A stretch of DNA of 64,000 nt, taken from Choristoneura fumiferana (Eukaryota > Arthropoda > Insecta > Lepidoptera > Tortricidae). A program made the translations under genes and the position numbers. The stretch is from the NCBI RefSeq assembly GCF_025370935.1, contig NC_133493.1, positions 13,975,889 to 14,039,888 on the forward strand. Reading direction: 5' to 3'. Under the pieces are notes generated by a model. It ran no database searches. It was not told where the DNA came from and worked only from the letters and a program-made list of their open reading frames with translations. Shown here piece by piece: positions 42,462 to 52,757 of this stretch. Numbering within the stretch: position 1 is the first letter of the stretch; each line of letters starts with the position of its first letter.

Positions 42462-42722
42462 AGGTGGTAGGACCTTGTGCAAGATCCGCCCGGATTGCTA
42501 CCACCATCTTGCTCGCTAATCCTGCCGTGAAGCAGCAGTGCTTGCACTTTTAAGGTAAGGAGGGTAAGACAGCCGGTGAAACTACTGGCACGTGCGTGAG
42601 GTATCCCATCTTAGGCCTCTAGGTTGGCAACGCGTTTGCAATACCCCTGGTGTTGCAGATGTTTATGGGCAGTGGTGATCTCTTGACCCACTTGCTCGTT
42701 TGCCATCCAGTCGTATAAAACA
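42462..42722 (+). repeat. Dispersed family E, most complete copy
   Basis: It runs from 'CAGGTGGTAGGACCTTGTGC' through 'GACAGCCGGTGAAACTACTG', 'TTAGGCCTCTAGGTTGGCAA' and 'GATGTTTATGGGCAGTGGTG' to 'TTGCCATCCAGTCGTATAAA'. About 260 bp; no tRNA boxes, ORF or obvious terminal repeats. Confidence 0.75.
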
Positions 42723-43399
42723 AAAGCGTTACTTTTCGTCAAACTATAGCTTAGTCTAGCCTAGAGCATAGAAAACTGTTTACAATATACGAGTATACTG
42801 TAATCAGATTAAACGAACAAGTGGTTTAGTGGTTAGTGGTAGGTACTATGTAGGTATGTATTTTTTTATTGTATTTTTTTTACAGTGGGTAGGCTTGGAC
42901 TGATTTAATTGATTGAAAACATCTTAAAAATGTTTTACACGAAAAGTTACATGGAGTTACTATGCCGAAAACTAAATGATCTTATCATAGAGCCAGATAG
43001 AAAATGGTGTAATGATATTTAAATACAATATGACATTATGTTTGCTAAACTAGACAGAGGTAAAATTCTGATTGCAAGTTTATTCATAATCGAGGGCATA
43101 AATATCTATTTAAACGTCATAGCGTCAAATATATATTTACATTGCCCTATGGTTAGTGGCTTAAATGTATATAGATATTTTTGATGTATTGGTAACGTAC
43201 CTACATATACAATACGTGCCTATACAATACTATACGTATATGGACAACACTCACATCAATTATCTAAATAAGGATAATCAGATAATCTATACGAAGTTAA
43301 ATATTACTTAACTAAGCAAAGCAAATGTAAAGATAAATGTCACGATTCCAAAACCGACTAATTTATTTATTCACAACACAAGATACAACAATATGATAA
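42723..43399. other. Unassigned AT-rich DNA
   Basis: No gene recognised. 43080-43260 has internal ATATA/TACGTATA simple-sequence character. Confidence 0.45.
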
Positions 43400-43665
43400 T
43401 AAATAAATAAATAAATATAACGGGACAATTCACACCAATTAACCTAGTCCCCAAAGTAAGCTTAGCAAAGCTTGTGTTATGGGTACTAAGCAACGGATAA
43501 ATATAATTATTTAGATAGATACATACTTAAATACATATTAAACACCCAAGACCCGAGAACAAACATTCGTATTTTTCATACAAATATCTGCCCCGACACG
43601 GGAATCGAACCCGGGACCTCAAGCTTCGTAGTCAGGTTCTCTAACCACTAGGCCGTCTGGTCGTC
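43400..43665 (-). mobile_element. SINE B, full copy
   Basis: Very close to the copy at 11974 (shared 'AATTCACACCAATT', 'AAGTAAGCTTAGCAAAGCTT', 'CCCCGACACGGGAATCGAAC'). A subfamily with these diagnostic bases also includes 60275, while 36180, 55783 and the split copy at 26672 form another. Confidence 0.85.
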
Positions 43666-43779
43666 AATATGATATCGAATTTTTTTTGCTCTTATTACGA
43701 TTAAAATTATTATTATTATATATTTTTTTGTTTTTCTTTTTTGTACAATAAAGAGTATAAACAAACAAAAAATGGTTTT

Positions 43780-43880
43780 CTGACAAGTTTTTATTGCAGC
43801 GTATTTCTTCTTGGCAATAATAGTATTTCCGAAAGCGCTGATAGTAGGTGTTTAAAGAAATGAAATATAGAGCCATTTTC
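43780..43880 (+). mobile_element. LINE 3' end variant (GCGCATTCTTCTTGGCA family)
   Basis: 'TGCAGCGTATTTCTTCTTGG', 'ATAGTATTTCCGAAAGCGCT'. A second copy is at 44655-44815 and ends 'GAATAAATGATTTGAATTTG', like a LINE polyadenylation tail. It is related in layout to family G. Confidence 0.6.
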
Positions 43881-44221
43881 GGCCTTCTTACAGAACAAAC
43901 GTTTCGATTTTTGATTTCAACACAACAACAATTCTATCGGTTTTTACATTAGCAATCAAATCTGGGATTAAAACTAATCGTTTCGCCGCAACCCGATTTA
44001 TTATTCAAACCAAACATGAACCAGAAATTATAGTTCTCAATATTCCGATAAATGTGTTTCCGTAAAACAAGGGCTTTCCTCGAATTGAGTTTATTGGGTC
44101 AAAGTCGTGACCTTCGGGCTAGCGAGAAGCGGATCGATGGCAGACACGGTGAAGGTGAAAGGTCACTAAGGGTGACTTTTTAAAAACTATACCCTCAGCT
44201 TCGATCACCTGAACTACATTA

Positions 44222-44340
44222 TCATCATCTCAGCCGTAGGACGTCCACAGTTGGACAAAGGCCTCCCCTATAGACCTCCAGTTTCTTCGGTTGGAAGCGG
44301 CCTGCATCCACCGTGAACTCGAGGCTTTAACCTCTACTAC
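44222..44340 (-). mobile_element. RTE-type LINE 3' end
   Basis: On +: 'CATCTCAGCCGTAGGACGTC', 'CGGTTGGAAGCGGCCTGCAT', 'ACCGTGAACTC'. It is the reverse complement of the RTE C-terminal region and tail. Confidence 0.7.
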
Positions 44341-44469
44341 CTGCTATTATCTGCTGAATTAAAACTGTGGAATTTTACTAAATTCTCACTAATTCCATCG
44401 TAGTCTTCATAGCCAACGTATTTGCCATACTGGTGTTTTGAGTGTCTTGGTCAAGTTGCTTATGAAGTT

Positions 44470-44910
44470 CTCTAATGGAGACAGTGGATCGACAAGCGCA
44501 GCGTAGGACGTCCACCAACGAGATAGACGGATGACCTGTAAAAGCCATGGGTTCGCGGCGTACCCCATACATCCCTGTATTTTTATTACTATTTTTTGTA
44601 TTTTTTTTTCTTTAATTGTATAATATAGTTTTTAAGTATTTTATTTGTAATTAAGTATATTATTATGAAAAAATGACTTTGTGCCAAGTTTCTTGCGGCG
44701 CATTCTTCTTGGCAATGATGGTCTTTCCGAAAGCGCTGGTAGTTTAAAAAATGACGTGTAAAAGTGTCCATTGCGGCCTATTTACTGAATAAATGATTTG
44801 AATTTGAATTTTTGGATTTTGCGTATGCAGGCCACTTCTAACCGAAGTAACTCGAGGTCTATGGGGGCGACCTATTGTCCAACAGTGGACTTCCTACGGC
44901 TAATATAATG
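44470..44910 (+). mobile_element. RTE-type LINE 3' end split by a LINE tail
   Basis: 44475-44575 ('GCGTAGGACGTCCACCAACG' ... 'CCATGGGTTCGCGGCGTACC') and 44822-44910 ('TGCAGGCCACTTCTAACCGA' ... 'GTCCAACAGTGGACTTCCTA') are consecutive parts of one RTE 3' end. The stretch between them (44580-44815) holds the GCGCATTCTTCTTGGCA-type LINE tail. So that LINE appears to have inserted into the RTE remnant. Confidence 0.6.
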
Positions 44911-45385
44911 ATGTGAAGTTGCTTATATCGTCCTTGTATGTCGTCTTGTATATTAGAACATTTCATAGTCACCTCTTCTTTGATTGACGTTATTTAGTTA
45001 TTAACCTATTTGATCTTTTCACACATCCACTCTTTGAAGGATGTCTGTCAGTGTTTAGTAAAAGTTTTCAATGTTATACTCGTATTTTGTTGTTTCAAAA
45101 ATGGTCAGTTTAGTCTTTCGCGATTTTTACTCGTGACTCGAAAACTACCACAATGTTTTGACGTCTTTTTTTAGGATAGATGACGTAATGCGAAAGTAAT
45201 TACAATGACATTTAATGGATGGGTTACTTTGCCGATAAAATTATGTCCAGGAAATTCTACCTTATTAAAAATGGTCAATTACTCGGAAATAAACGGTAAA
45301 TATACATGCATTAGTTTTCCTCGACAATTTTTTAATATCGCGTTTCCTATATGTTTGAAGTAAATACGGAAATAAGTTATAGTAA

Positions 45386-45805
45386 ACAAAGATTGTACGG
45401 AGCGATGGCAAGCGCCCTGACGGGATGTCGTTGATACCCTGGAAGACTGGCCGTGAGCTGGTGTGGGACGCTACCTGTACAGATACCCTGGCGGCGTCCT
45501 ACCTACCAGCAACTACCAAATGTGCGGGGGCGGCGGCAGTCGCCCGGGAACGCCTCAAGGTCACAAAATATATCTGTCTCGGCGCCCAATATCATTTCTT
45601 TGCTTTCAGCGTCGAGACTCTAGGTCCTTGGGGTAAGGGTGCGCTGGAGCTACACAGGGAGCTCAGCAATAGGTTAAGGGAGGCAACAGGCAACCCTCGC
45701 GCCGGCAGCTTTCTCGCGCAAAGAATCTCAATCGCAGTTCAACGCGGGAATGCTGCCTGCGTGATGGGCACCATGTCAAGAGGCCCATCTCTCTTTTTTA
45801 ATTAA
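45386..45805 (+). mobile_element. Truncated ORF with a retroelement-associated C-terminal domain
   Basis: An open frame runs from 45386 to the stop at 45803-45805, without internal stops. It contains RSDGKRPDGMSLIPW, LVWDATCTDTLAASYLP, VETLGPWGKGALEL and FLAQRISIAVQRGNAACVMG. I know this domain from many invertebrate genomes, usually downstream of a reverse-transcriptase domain in repetitive proteins. The copy starts abruptly and lacks any reverse transcriptase, so it is 5'-truncated. It is GC-richer than its surroundings and has kept an open frame, suggesting a recent insertion. The clade of the parent element is uncertain. Confidence 0.6.
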
Positions 45806-46254
45806 GTAAAGTTTTAGTTGTTTTAATTTAGTACTTAATAGTTTTAGTCCTATGGATATTTTGTATTTTATTATATGAAATTAATAAACTTATTGTCACT
45901 TAATAACATATTGTGAGAAATTCCCTCCGAATTGTATCAAGGAAAATAGTAAGTACCTACCTACTCGAGGAAGGACAATTACCTCATAAATATTATTATG
46001 AAGGAGCAAAGGAATACCATAGGCATTTAATAACAAAACATGGATTTCCCATTGGAAACCGCAATACTATATATTGTACATATTGTTGAAATTGCAGTAA
46101 ACAAACAATTCAAAGTAATTGATAAACTTATTAGAGAAATCCAATTAAACGTTATCATTAAGCAGTTGCCCACTCCGCTCCGCGGTTTTTATCAACGATT
46201 CTCAGTAACTGTTTATAAGTGGCTTGTTGATTTTCCCAAAGCATTCCATAATAT

Positions 46255-46345
46255 TATTATATTCATATCGTAGGACGTCCACCGTTGGACATATGCCTCC
46301 CCCATAGACTTAAAGTTGGTTCGGTTGGAAGATTCCATAGCAGAT
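46255..46345 (-). mobile_element. RTE-type LINE tail
   Basis: On +: 'CGTAGGACGTCCACCGTTGG', 'CATATGCCTCCCCCATAGAC', 'GGTTCGGTTGGAAGA'. It is a degraded RTE 3' end. Confidence 0.6.
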
Positions 46346-46549
46346 AGAATCAATCGCGCATTTTCTAAGCAGGAAAAAACAATTTGACAGAATAGGCAGG
46401 TTAAATGTAATCTATATAATACTCGTACATTAGACTTGAGTAGTATACAACCTTACACTGACCGAAAGGAACAGTTCTTTTAGTTCACTAAGATGTTTGT
46501 TTGCAACAAGACAAGTTGCCACCTTAACTACAGTTCATTTCGTTCTTTT

Positions 46550-46985
46550 TAGGGTTCCGTACCTCAAAAGGAAAAAACAAAACCCTATAAGGACAGACAG
46601 ACAGACGTCAAGACCCTTTTTCTCAGGAACGCGTAGAGTTATCAAGCTGAAATTCATATCAAATACTCAAGTCTACTGTTCCTTGGGGCTGAGAAAAACT
46701 TCTAAGCCAACGCAATCAAAAGATACAGTCGTTCATGCTGCAAATTTTCGACACTTGCAAGGGAATCAAAACCTACAGGGTACTTCCCGTGAACTCAGAA
46801 TCTTGAAAATTGGTACGAAGCAACGTCTTATACCACAGATAAAGTAAAAATTGCGAAAAGCATATTTTTTTAGTTACATCATATAGTAAAAATATTTTTA
46901 ATAATTTTTGCTAAGGTCTAATGTTGTATAGATAATGGTACGGAGCCCTTCGTGCGCGAGGCCGACTCGCACTTGGCCGATTTTG
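46550..46985 (+). repeat. Long copy of dispersed repeat (GAGGCCGACTCGCAC end)
   Basis: It starts 'AGGGTTCCGTACCTCAAAAG', then 'GTCAAGACCCTTTTTCTCAG' and 'TAAGCCAACGCAATCAAAAG', and ends 'CCCTTCGTGCGCGAGGCCGA' plus 'CTCGCACTTGGCC'. A shorter copy is at 14535-14730 and terminal pieces are at 25738, 28980 and 37200. Confidence 0.7.
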
Positions 46986-48179
46986 TATTACGTAAAAGCA
47001 AAATGATTCCTATTCATTCCCAGACCTCAAATCTCACCAGTGATCACGAATTGAAGAAACTAAAGGATTGAATTCGTTTTGTTAATCTAATAAAATCACG
47101 GTGGAACGGACGGAAACGTTATGAGTCGATAACCAGAAAGTGGGAGGCAATGTACTTGGAATTAATTGTTGTTTGTCAAATCATAACAATTACCCAGTGC
47201 CGGATTTTATTATTGATAAACAAATAACTAACAACAGTGGAATTTTAAATAAAATTTGTAATAATATTTATGTGGAATATTTTGCAACACCAGATATGTA
47301 AACAGCGTGAAAAATTTCCAAATTAATGTAGACGTTTTCTAAGAGTAAGTAAGTAGGCTAATGTGACCTTGAAGAACTCTTTCGTATTAACTTACCCATG
47401 CTAACCGTCAAAGCAACCTATTGTACAACTTTAACTTATCAGGATATATAAAGAGTTCTTTATAAAACAATATCTTTTGATAGTAAATAAAATAGAAGTT
47501 AATAATTAAGTTAAACGTATCTAGTGCTCGTCACTGCCCCAATAGTTAGCATTTATAATTTTATGTAATTAGCAATAGAGGTGACAGCAGGGTGTCATCA
47601 ATTGGGCATTTAGGTGTCGGTCACTCGGACATTTACCTTATAACTACGAGTAAATTCCAAAGGCTCTCCGTACAATAACTTATTATTATACTTTTTAATT
47701 TAAATAAAGAAATGTATAGTCCATTTTGACGGTTAATGACTTTTAATGTCATTAGTCATTAGACTTGTCTGATTTTATTTTAATACCTACCTTAAATGAA
47801 TGGAATTTTTGAACGGCATCTTTAAAAAAAACCATTACCGTGAGTATTTTGTAATTAAGAAATGATAATGAGAGTTAAGACAAACATAATATTTAAGTAA
47901 AGTCTATGTGTAATTAAAGGAAGAAATTAAATTTTTGCAAGACTAAAAAAAAGAAAATTACAAACTAGAACTATGTATAATAAACAACTGTACCTATCGA
48001 ACATATTGGTGGAATTATGAACTACTCGTAGATTTCAGTTCTTAAAAGTTCTGGAGAGTGTACGCACTAAAAAAGTCATAATTGCTAAACAAATTTGATG
48101 TTTTGACGCAGTAGTAATTTGCCTATATTGAAATGTTTACAACTGTCTAGCGATAAAACATACCTATCTCTAGGCATTT
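46986..48179. other. Unassigned AT-rich DNA
   Basis: No gene recognised. 47580-47630 ('GTGACAGCAGGGTGTCATCA' ... 'TTGGGCATTTAGGTGTCGG') is an inverted relative of 52025-52075. Confidence 0.45.
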
Positions 48180-48290
48180 TCGATGAGGCAAAGCTCAGAG
48201 ATGTGAACCTGGGTTTGAACACACAATCCTCTGCTTGAGAGGCCATAGATCAAACCACTAAGCCACCAGCTTGCACTAAGACAGATAACG
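48180..48290 (-). mobile_element. SINE A head fragment
   Basis: On +: 'GAACCTGGGTTTGAACACAC' and 'CCTCTGCTTGAGAGGCCATA' then 'CCACTAAGCCACC': the tRNA-like head of SINE A in reverse, with a mutated B-box. Confidence 0.65.
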
Positions 48291-49620
48291 GGCTGCAATT
48301 CACCAGTTTTTCCCGATATAACCCAATTTCAGAGCATCCGGAAAGCATCCGGGTTGCTAAACTTTTGAATCTGATTCGCGTGAGTGATTGCCCAATTGGC
48401 TCTATCTCCGGATCTTAGACGCAAATTCTTGGTCTCTCCCAAGTACATGCTCATCCTGGTTGGAAAATCTATTTGATCAACAAAGCAAAACTATGTTCGC
48501 ACATCATTGTATGTAGATAGGTATGTGAACTCTTTATTGTACAGAAATAGAGAAACGAACATAATTTACAAACGTTGAGATACATGTACAAAGGTGAATT
48601 TCTCCCTTAAAGGGATCTCTGACAGTCGACCTTTGAGTGGATGAAAGGAGCATTCAATTTGGTACCAACAAAGAGAGTTTAAAATTCAGAATACATGTTG
48701 CAATGAAATGAATGAAAATGTTAAATACATTTAGTCAAGTTATTTTTTATTTAAAAGCCGAGTTCATCAGCTAATTCGTTAGCACTTTGTTTTACACTCA
48801 TTGATCTAGAAAAAGATAATTCAATATGAGATATAACGACAGTTTCCCACACACCCTTTTGATCTTGAACTTCGCTGTTTATAAACAAAGAACACTCATG
48901 CAGTTGACTAACGACCGATTAATCATTTTACATTGATCGTCAAAGACACGAGGTAATATTACTTACATAACGGTAAACAAAATTATGAGTTAGGTAATAC
49001 AATTAACGTTGAGGACCTAGAGATTAGGAAGCCATTAGACGATAGCCCAAGTTCTATCTACGATGTCATTGGTAGGATTGCGTTAAAACAAATGAATGTT
49101 GACTATTGTTGACAAGACTGTCTGATTTTTTTTTGCAATGAATTCTTTTTTTCTATTCAGCCAGATGCAATTTTGAACTTGTACTGACAAGTTTGAACTA
49201 AGAGTATGAACAATAATGTGACCTCAACGTCGGTAAAATTTTTTGAATGGCAGGGGTGTTTTTTTGTAATCGAGAAACGACCACCCTCTTTTAAACGAAG
49301 ATCAAGTTACTATTGTTAAAACTGGTTAAGTTCGGGACAATGCATTGCATTGCAATGCCAGTTCGAGCCGGCCTGTGTCCTGTAAGGATTATAACATCGA
49401 TCGCCCGTTTTGACTTGCCCCATGGAAGGGTATTATTGCTTCATAGTGCATTCCTTTAACCGCTCTGTAGAACATTTCATTCATCCTTAATTTGCAAAAG
49501 GGTAAAATCCGAGTTACTAAATAAAATATGTCAACTAGCAAAACAAACAAAATACCAAGGACCAGCTGCACCGCGTAAAGCCCGGTATCCGTTCTGTTTC
49601 CTCCGATAGTTTCCTAATCG
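48291..49620. other. Unassigned upstream flank of Gadd45
   Basis: No gene recognised. The last few hundred bases become less AT-rich towards the Gadd45 promoter. Confidence 0.45.
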
Positions 49621-49640
49621 GCGCCAAAACCCAGTCCATT

Positions 49641-49930
49641 GGAAATTCCGACGGCCATGCGACACCAACACAGACGCACATAACCTCAAACACGGTAAAA
49701 CCCCAGCCACTTACCCCTCTGTCGCCAGTTAAACTACCAGCCGCGGGAGGCAGGGTATCGCAGCCAAACTGGACATAAACACAGACACGTTGCAACCTGA
49801 CTTCGAACTCGCAGAGAAATGTTCCACGCACACACGTATACTAATCCGCTCTATTAACACACAAGTGCACTGTTACTACGGAATTTCACGCATACAAGTG
49901 AAATTATGGGCAAATTTCGAGGAATCTCCG
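49641..49930. promoter_or_regulatory. Possible NF-kappaB-type sites upstream of Gadd45
   Basis: GGAAATTCC (49641-49649) is a perfect palindromic kappaB-type site. Weaker look-alikes are GGAATTTCA (49880-49888) and GGAATCTCC (49921-49929). They lie about 390, 150 and 110 bases upstream of the likely start site. Vertebrate GADD45B is an NF-kappaB target and insect Gadd45 is reported as stress/immune-responsive, so the idea is reasonable, but such short motifs occur by chance. Confidence 0.35.
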
Positions 49931-49999
49931 TTGGTACTGGGCAGACGCCACACGCACACAAGCAACGCGTAGTCGCTTGACGCATGCGCGGCGAAGAGG

Positions 50000-50035
50000 A
50001 TAAAAAGGCAGCCCGCGTGTTTGAGGCCACACTAC
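50000..50035 (+). promoter_or_regulatory. Gadd45 core promoter
   Basis: ATAAAAAGG (50000-50008) is a TATA box. The start site should be about 30 bases downstream, near 50029-50035 (CACACTACTC). Just upstream, CGCATGCGCGG (49981-49991) resembles an NRF-1-type or CpG-rich element. The 5' untranslated region would be about 220 bases and holds no upstream ATG that I can see. Confidence 0.6.
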
Positions 50036-50252
50036 TCGCACCAAGCTCGAGGCAACACTACGGTCGGATCCGCTCGCGAAGTTGTGAAATTATTGTGACA
50101 TAACTCATTCAAGGTTCAACAAGTGATACTGAACTCAGTGATAGTGAAGTTACACGATTACTAGTGTGACTGCAGTGAAAATTCACACTTTCACACGGAA
50201 AGTTGTTGAAATTAGTGAAATTCAAGAACTAAAGAGCATCAAGTTATCAAAT

Positions 50253-50314
50253 ATGTACAAGGAATCTGTGGTACCTGTGAAAATGGAGAGCTTCAGTGGA
50301 GTTGCGGCCAAGAG
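50253..50314 (+). CDS. Gadd45: Gadd45 coding exon 1
   Basis: 20 codons plus two bases: a basic, poorly conserved N-terminus. The donor AG|GTAGAT gives an in-frame stop at once if unspliced, so splicing here is required. Confidence 0.85.
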
Positions 50315-51445
50315 GTAGATATCTCGATATTAACCATTATTGTGCAATATGACAGTAAAATCAAGTTTTATGTGAAGAAACCACTGTGGATAAATGTGAA
50401 AATAATAAGAACTGCTAATTCCAACCTTAAATTGACTGTAAAAAATATAATTTGCAAGATCAAGAAAGTGCTAATAAAATTACTTTAAGGTCTTTAACCT
50501 TAGTTCAATATACTCTTCTTGAAAATTTGCGTCAGTCACTGAACCATCCTAATTTAACATGCCAAGATAATTTTCAAAAGTTAAATGCAGTAGTAATCTG
50601 GCTTCGATCGTGGATGGTCGCACCAGTTCTGGGATCAATCCCCAGGAGACTTTTTGCATCTTCAAAATGTCTAAGACAAATGTTTTTTCCAGCCCAACTG
50701 GCCAGTGCATCAAAACGGTGCTACGGCGGGCCTGTATGGAGAAAAGGCTGACTGTGGGCCTTTTCCCGGCAATCCAGTACCTGTCCAACAACAGCAACGG
50801 AGCGCTGTTCTGCTTCACAACAGAGGGGCCCCCTGGCGATAGCGCGACACACATGCAAGAAGTCTTGTTGCAAGCCTTCTGCGATGAAAACGACATCTAC
50901 GTTATTAAGGTAATTTGAAATTATTTTATATTACTATAGAATAGACGTTTGTTGTTTAAGTTAATTACCTATTTTACTTATCATTCCATAATTTGAGAAG
51001 TTCTCGCACGACTTTGTAATTAAATATTGCGAAATAGATAATTTGCAAAAAAGTAAACATTGATTTCATAATGATCATTATAACAAGTTTAAACTTCTAC
51101 TTATGTACATCGAATATTTGTACTTACCTAATTTAAATGTTCTGAAAGATCTACACTAATTTGCATATAATCTCCAATACTTTATGAGTTAGACTTAACT
51201 GATGTAAAAACATTCTTTGTTCACAGGTTGACTCTGAATCCAAAATGCGCAAGATCCTTGGATTCGGCTGCCCAGTCTCGGACTATAGTTGCGTGCTCGT
51301 ACACTATCCATATACAGACCCATTTAGTGACAGCCAGGATGTGGACCTCTCAGTGTTAACAGACTCTGAGAGAGACCTCATCGACCACTGCGAGAGGAAC
51401 TGGGGATGCTCGCAGATGCCAGTCATCAAGCTGCCGGAGAAGTGA
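50253..51445 (+). CDS. Gadd45: Gadd45 stress-response protein, complete, three exons
   Basis: Coding exons are 50253-50314, 50693-50909 and 51227-51445, giving 20 + 73 + 72 = 165 residues, the usual GADD45 length. Introns of 378 and 317 bases have GT-AG ends, and the phases (2, 0) fit. The protein is a small acidic L7Ae/L30e-fold family member. It has no enzymatic site and acts by binding partners such as the MAP3K MEKK4/MTK1, PCNA and cyclin-Cdk1 in stress, growth-arrest and DNA-repair responses. Recognisable stretches are LTVGLFPAIQYLSNNSNGAL, FCDENDIYVIKVDS and the C-terminal HCERNWGCSQMPVIKLPE. The start ATG follows ATCAAAT; an internal Met at residue 11 is possible but less favoured. It is convergent with the GMC oxidoreductase gene. 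I am confident of family and structure. Confidence 0.93.
50693..50909 (+). CDS. Gadd45: Gadd45 coding exon 2
   Basis: The acceptor follows a TTTTTTCC tract (AG at 50691-50692) and the donor is AAG|GTAATT. The exon encodes the first half of the L7Ae-like domain (TVGLFPAIQYL ... CDENDIYVIK). Confidence 0.92.
51227..51445 (+). CDS. Gadd45: Gadd45 coding exon 3
   Basis: The acceptor is TTCACAG. It encodes VDSESKMRKILGFGCPVSDY through the conserved C-terminus, with stop TGA at 51443-51445. Confidence 0.93.
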   Translation, partial: VDSESKMRKILGFGCPVSDYSCVLVHYPYTDPFSDSQDVDLSVLTDSERDLIDHCERNWGCSQMPVIKLPEK

Positions 51446-51848
51446 AAACCATAAAAGAGATCAAACAAGAGAAAGGATATCTTTGTTGGTTTATTTGCAA
51501 CCTTGTTGCTGCCGCTGGTCGGCCATTTTTGAAACGGCTTCGGCGTTCAACGCCATCTAGCGTTCAGTAGCTGCACGAAGTGCTGTCCGTTAGGACTTGT
51601 GGAATTTGTTGAAGAATTGTGGATGATTTTAAATTGTACCGTGAAATTGTAAATTTCTGAATCAGTAATTTTTTATTCTCGAATGTGTAGAGATATTTGC
51701 TCATTATACGCCATTTCGGCTTGTCTTCGTATGTTTCTAGTATCTAGTAGACTATATTAACTTGTAAAATGGTAATTAATAATGAACTTTAAATCATTTT
51801 CTACTTTTGTAATTATATTAGCAGTATTATAATTAATAAGAGAGGATT

Positions 51849-51854
51849 AATAAA
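51849..51854 (+). terminator. Gadd45 polyadenylation signal
   Basis: AATAAA, followed within 35 bases by a T/G-rich stretch (GTTGATGATTTTTGGGTTTT). This gives a 3' untranslated region of roughly 420 bases. Confidence 0.7.
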
Positions 51855-52206
51855 AAATATGTTGATGATTTTTGGGTTTTATTTCGTACACACATAAAAT
51901 AATAAAAAGTAATAATAATAAATTACCAAGTACATTTTGAAATTATTTTTCTAAGTTGCAAATGCGTCTCAAATTAGAACGTCATTTTTATTATTTACTA
52001 TTCTCACGATAATCATTCGAGCACTCGACACACTTATGCCCAATAGATGACACCCTGCTGCCACCTCTATAGCTAACGACATAAAATTAAAGATGGCGTC
52101 TATTGGGACAGTGACCAGGACTCAAACGGTTAAATTATTATTACCGTCGTTATATCATTACCTTAACAAATTAGTTTAGCAAATTTCAAATCAGTGACTT
52201 TGCAAG

Positions 52207-52418
52207 TAAGGTGACCTGGGGCTATTATAGCTGGGGGGATATTGTATCTGAGCCGTCTGATGGCGTCCTTACAACGCCATGTTCATGTGTGTTGTGTGAA
52301 GACAGTCTTCTGGCGAACACAACGTAAAATGGCCGAGAAGAACATTGCATCCTAAGGACGCCATCAGATGGATCAGATACAATAGCCCACCCAGCTGCAA
52401 TAGCCCCGGGTCACCTTA
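52207..52418. mobile_element. Hairpin MITE between two convergent genes
   Basis: TAAGGTGACCTGGGGCTATT at the left pairs with a right arm ending AATAGCCCCGGGTCACCTTA. The arms continue through 'GATATTGTATCTGA' and 'CTGATGGCGTCCTT'. One arm alone occurs at 28296-28343. It lies downstream of both Gadd45 and the GMC gene and may be included in either 3' end. Confidence 0.8.
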
Positions 52419-52757
52419 TTATCATTTTAAGGATGAGCTTCATACAAAAATCCTAATTGTGTACAACTCATTTTGGGTCGCCGTGTGGCACAAACTGGAC
52501 TTTTGTATGAAACCAAATGCTGCAGAAATTACGCGACCGAAAATACGCGACCCACATCTCAAAAGATTACGCTTGTCTGGTTTCACCCTAACAGGTATAA
52601 AACTTTGAATATCTTCTAAATAGTAACGTAATTCTTGTATGTAGGTAAAGTACCCTTATAACTAACAAAAGTAAAAAATACGTGGACCAAAAAAACTGCA
52701 AAGAACCGTTTCAAGCAAAATATCAGCTACTTCAACTAAACAGCCGTTTAGCCACGA

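Noticed and set aside
50452..50896. Open frames on both strands overlapping Gadd45 intron 1 and exon 2
   Set aside because: The + frames extend exon 2 into the intron past its acceptor, and the - frame is antisense shadow.
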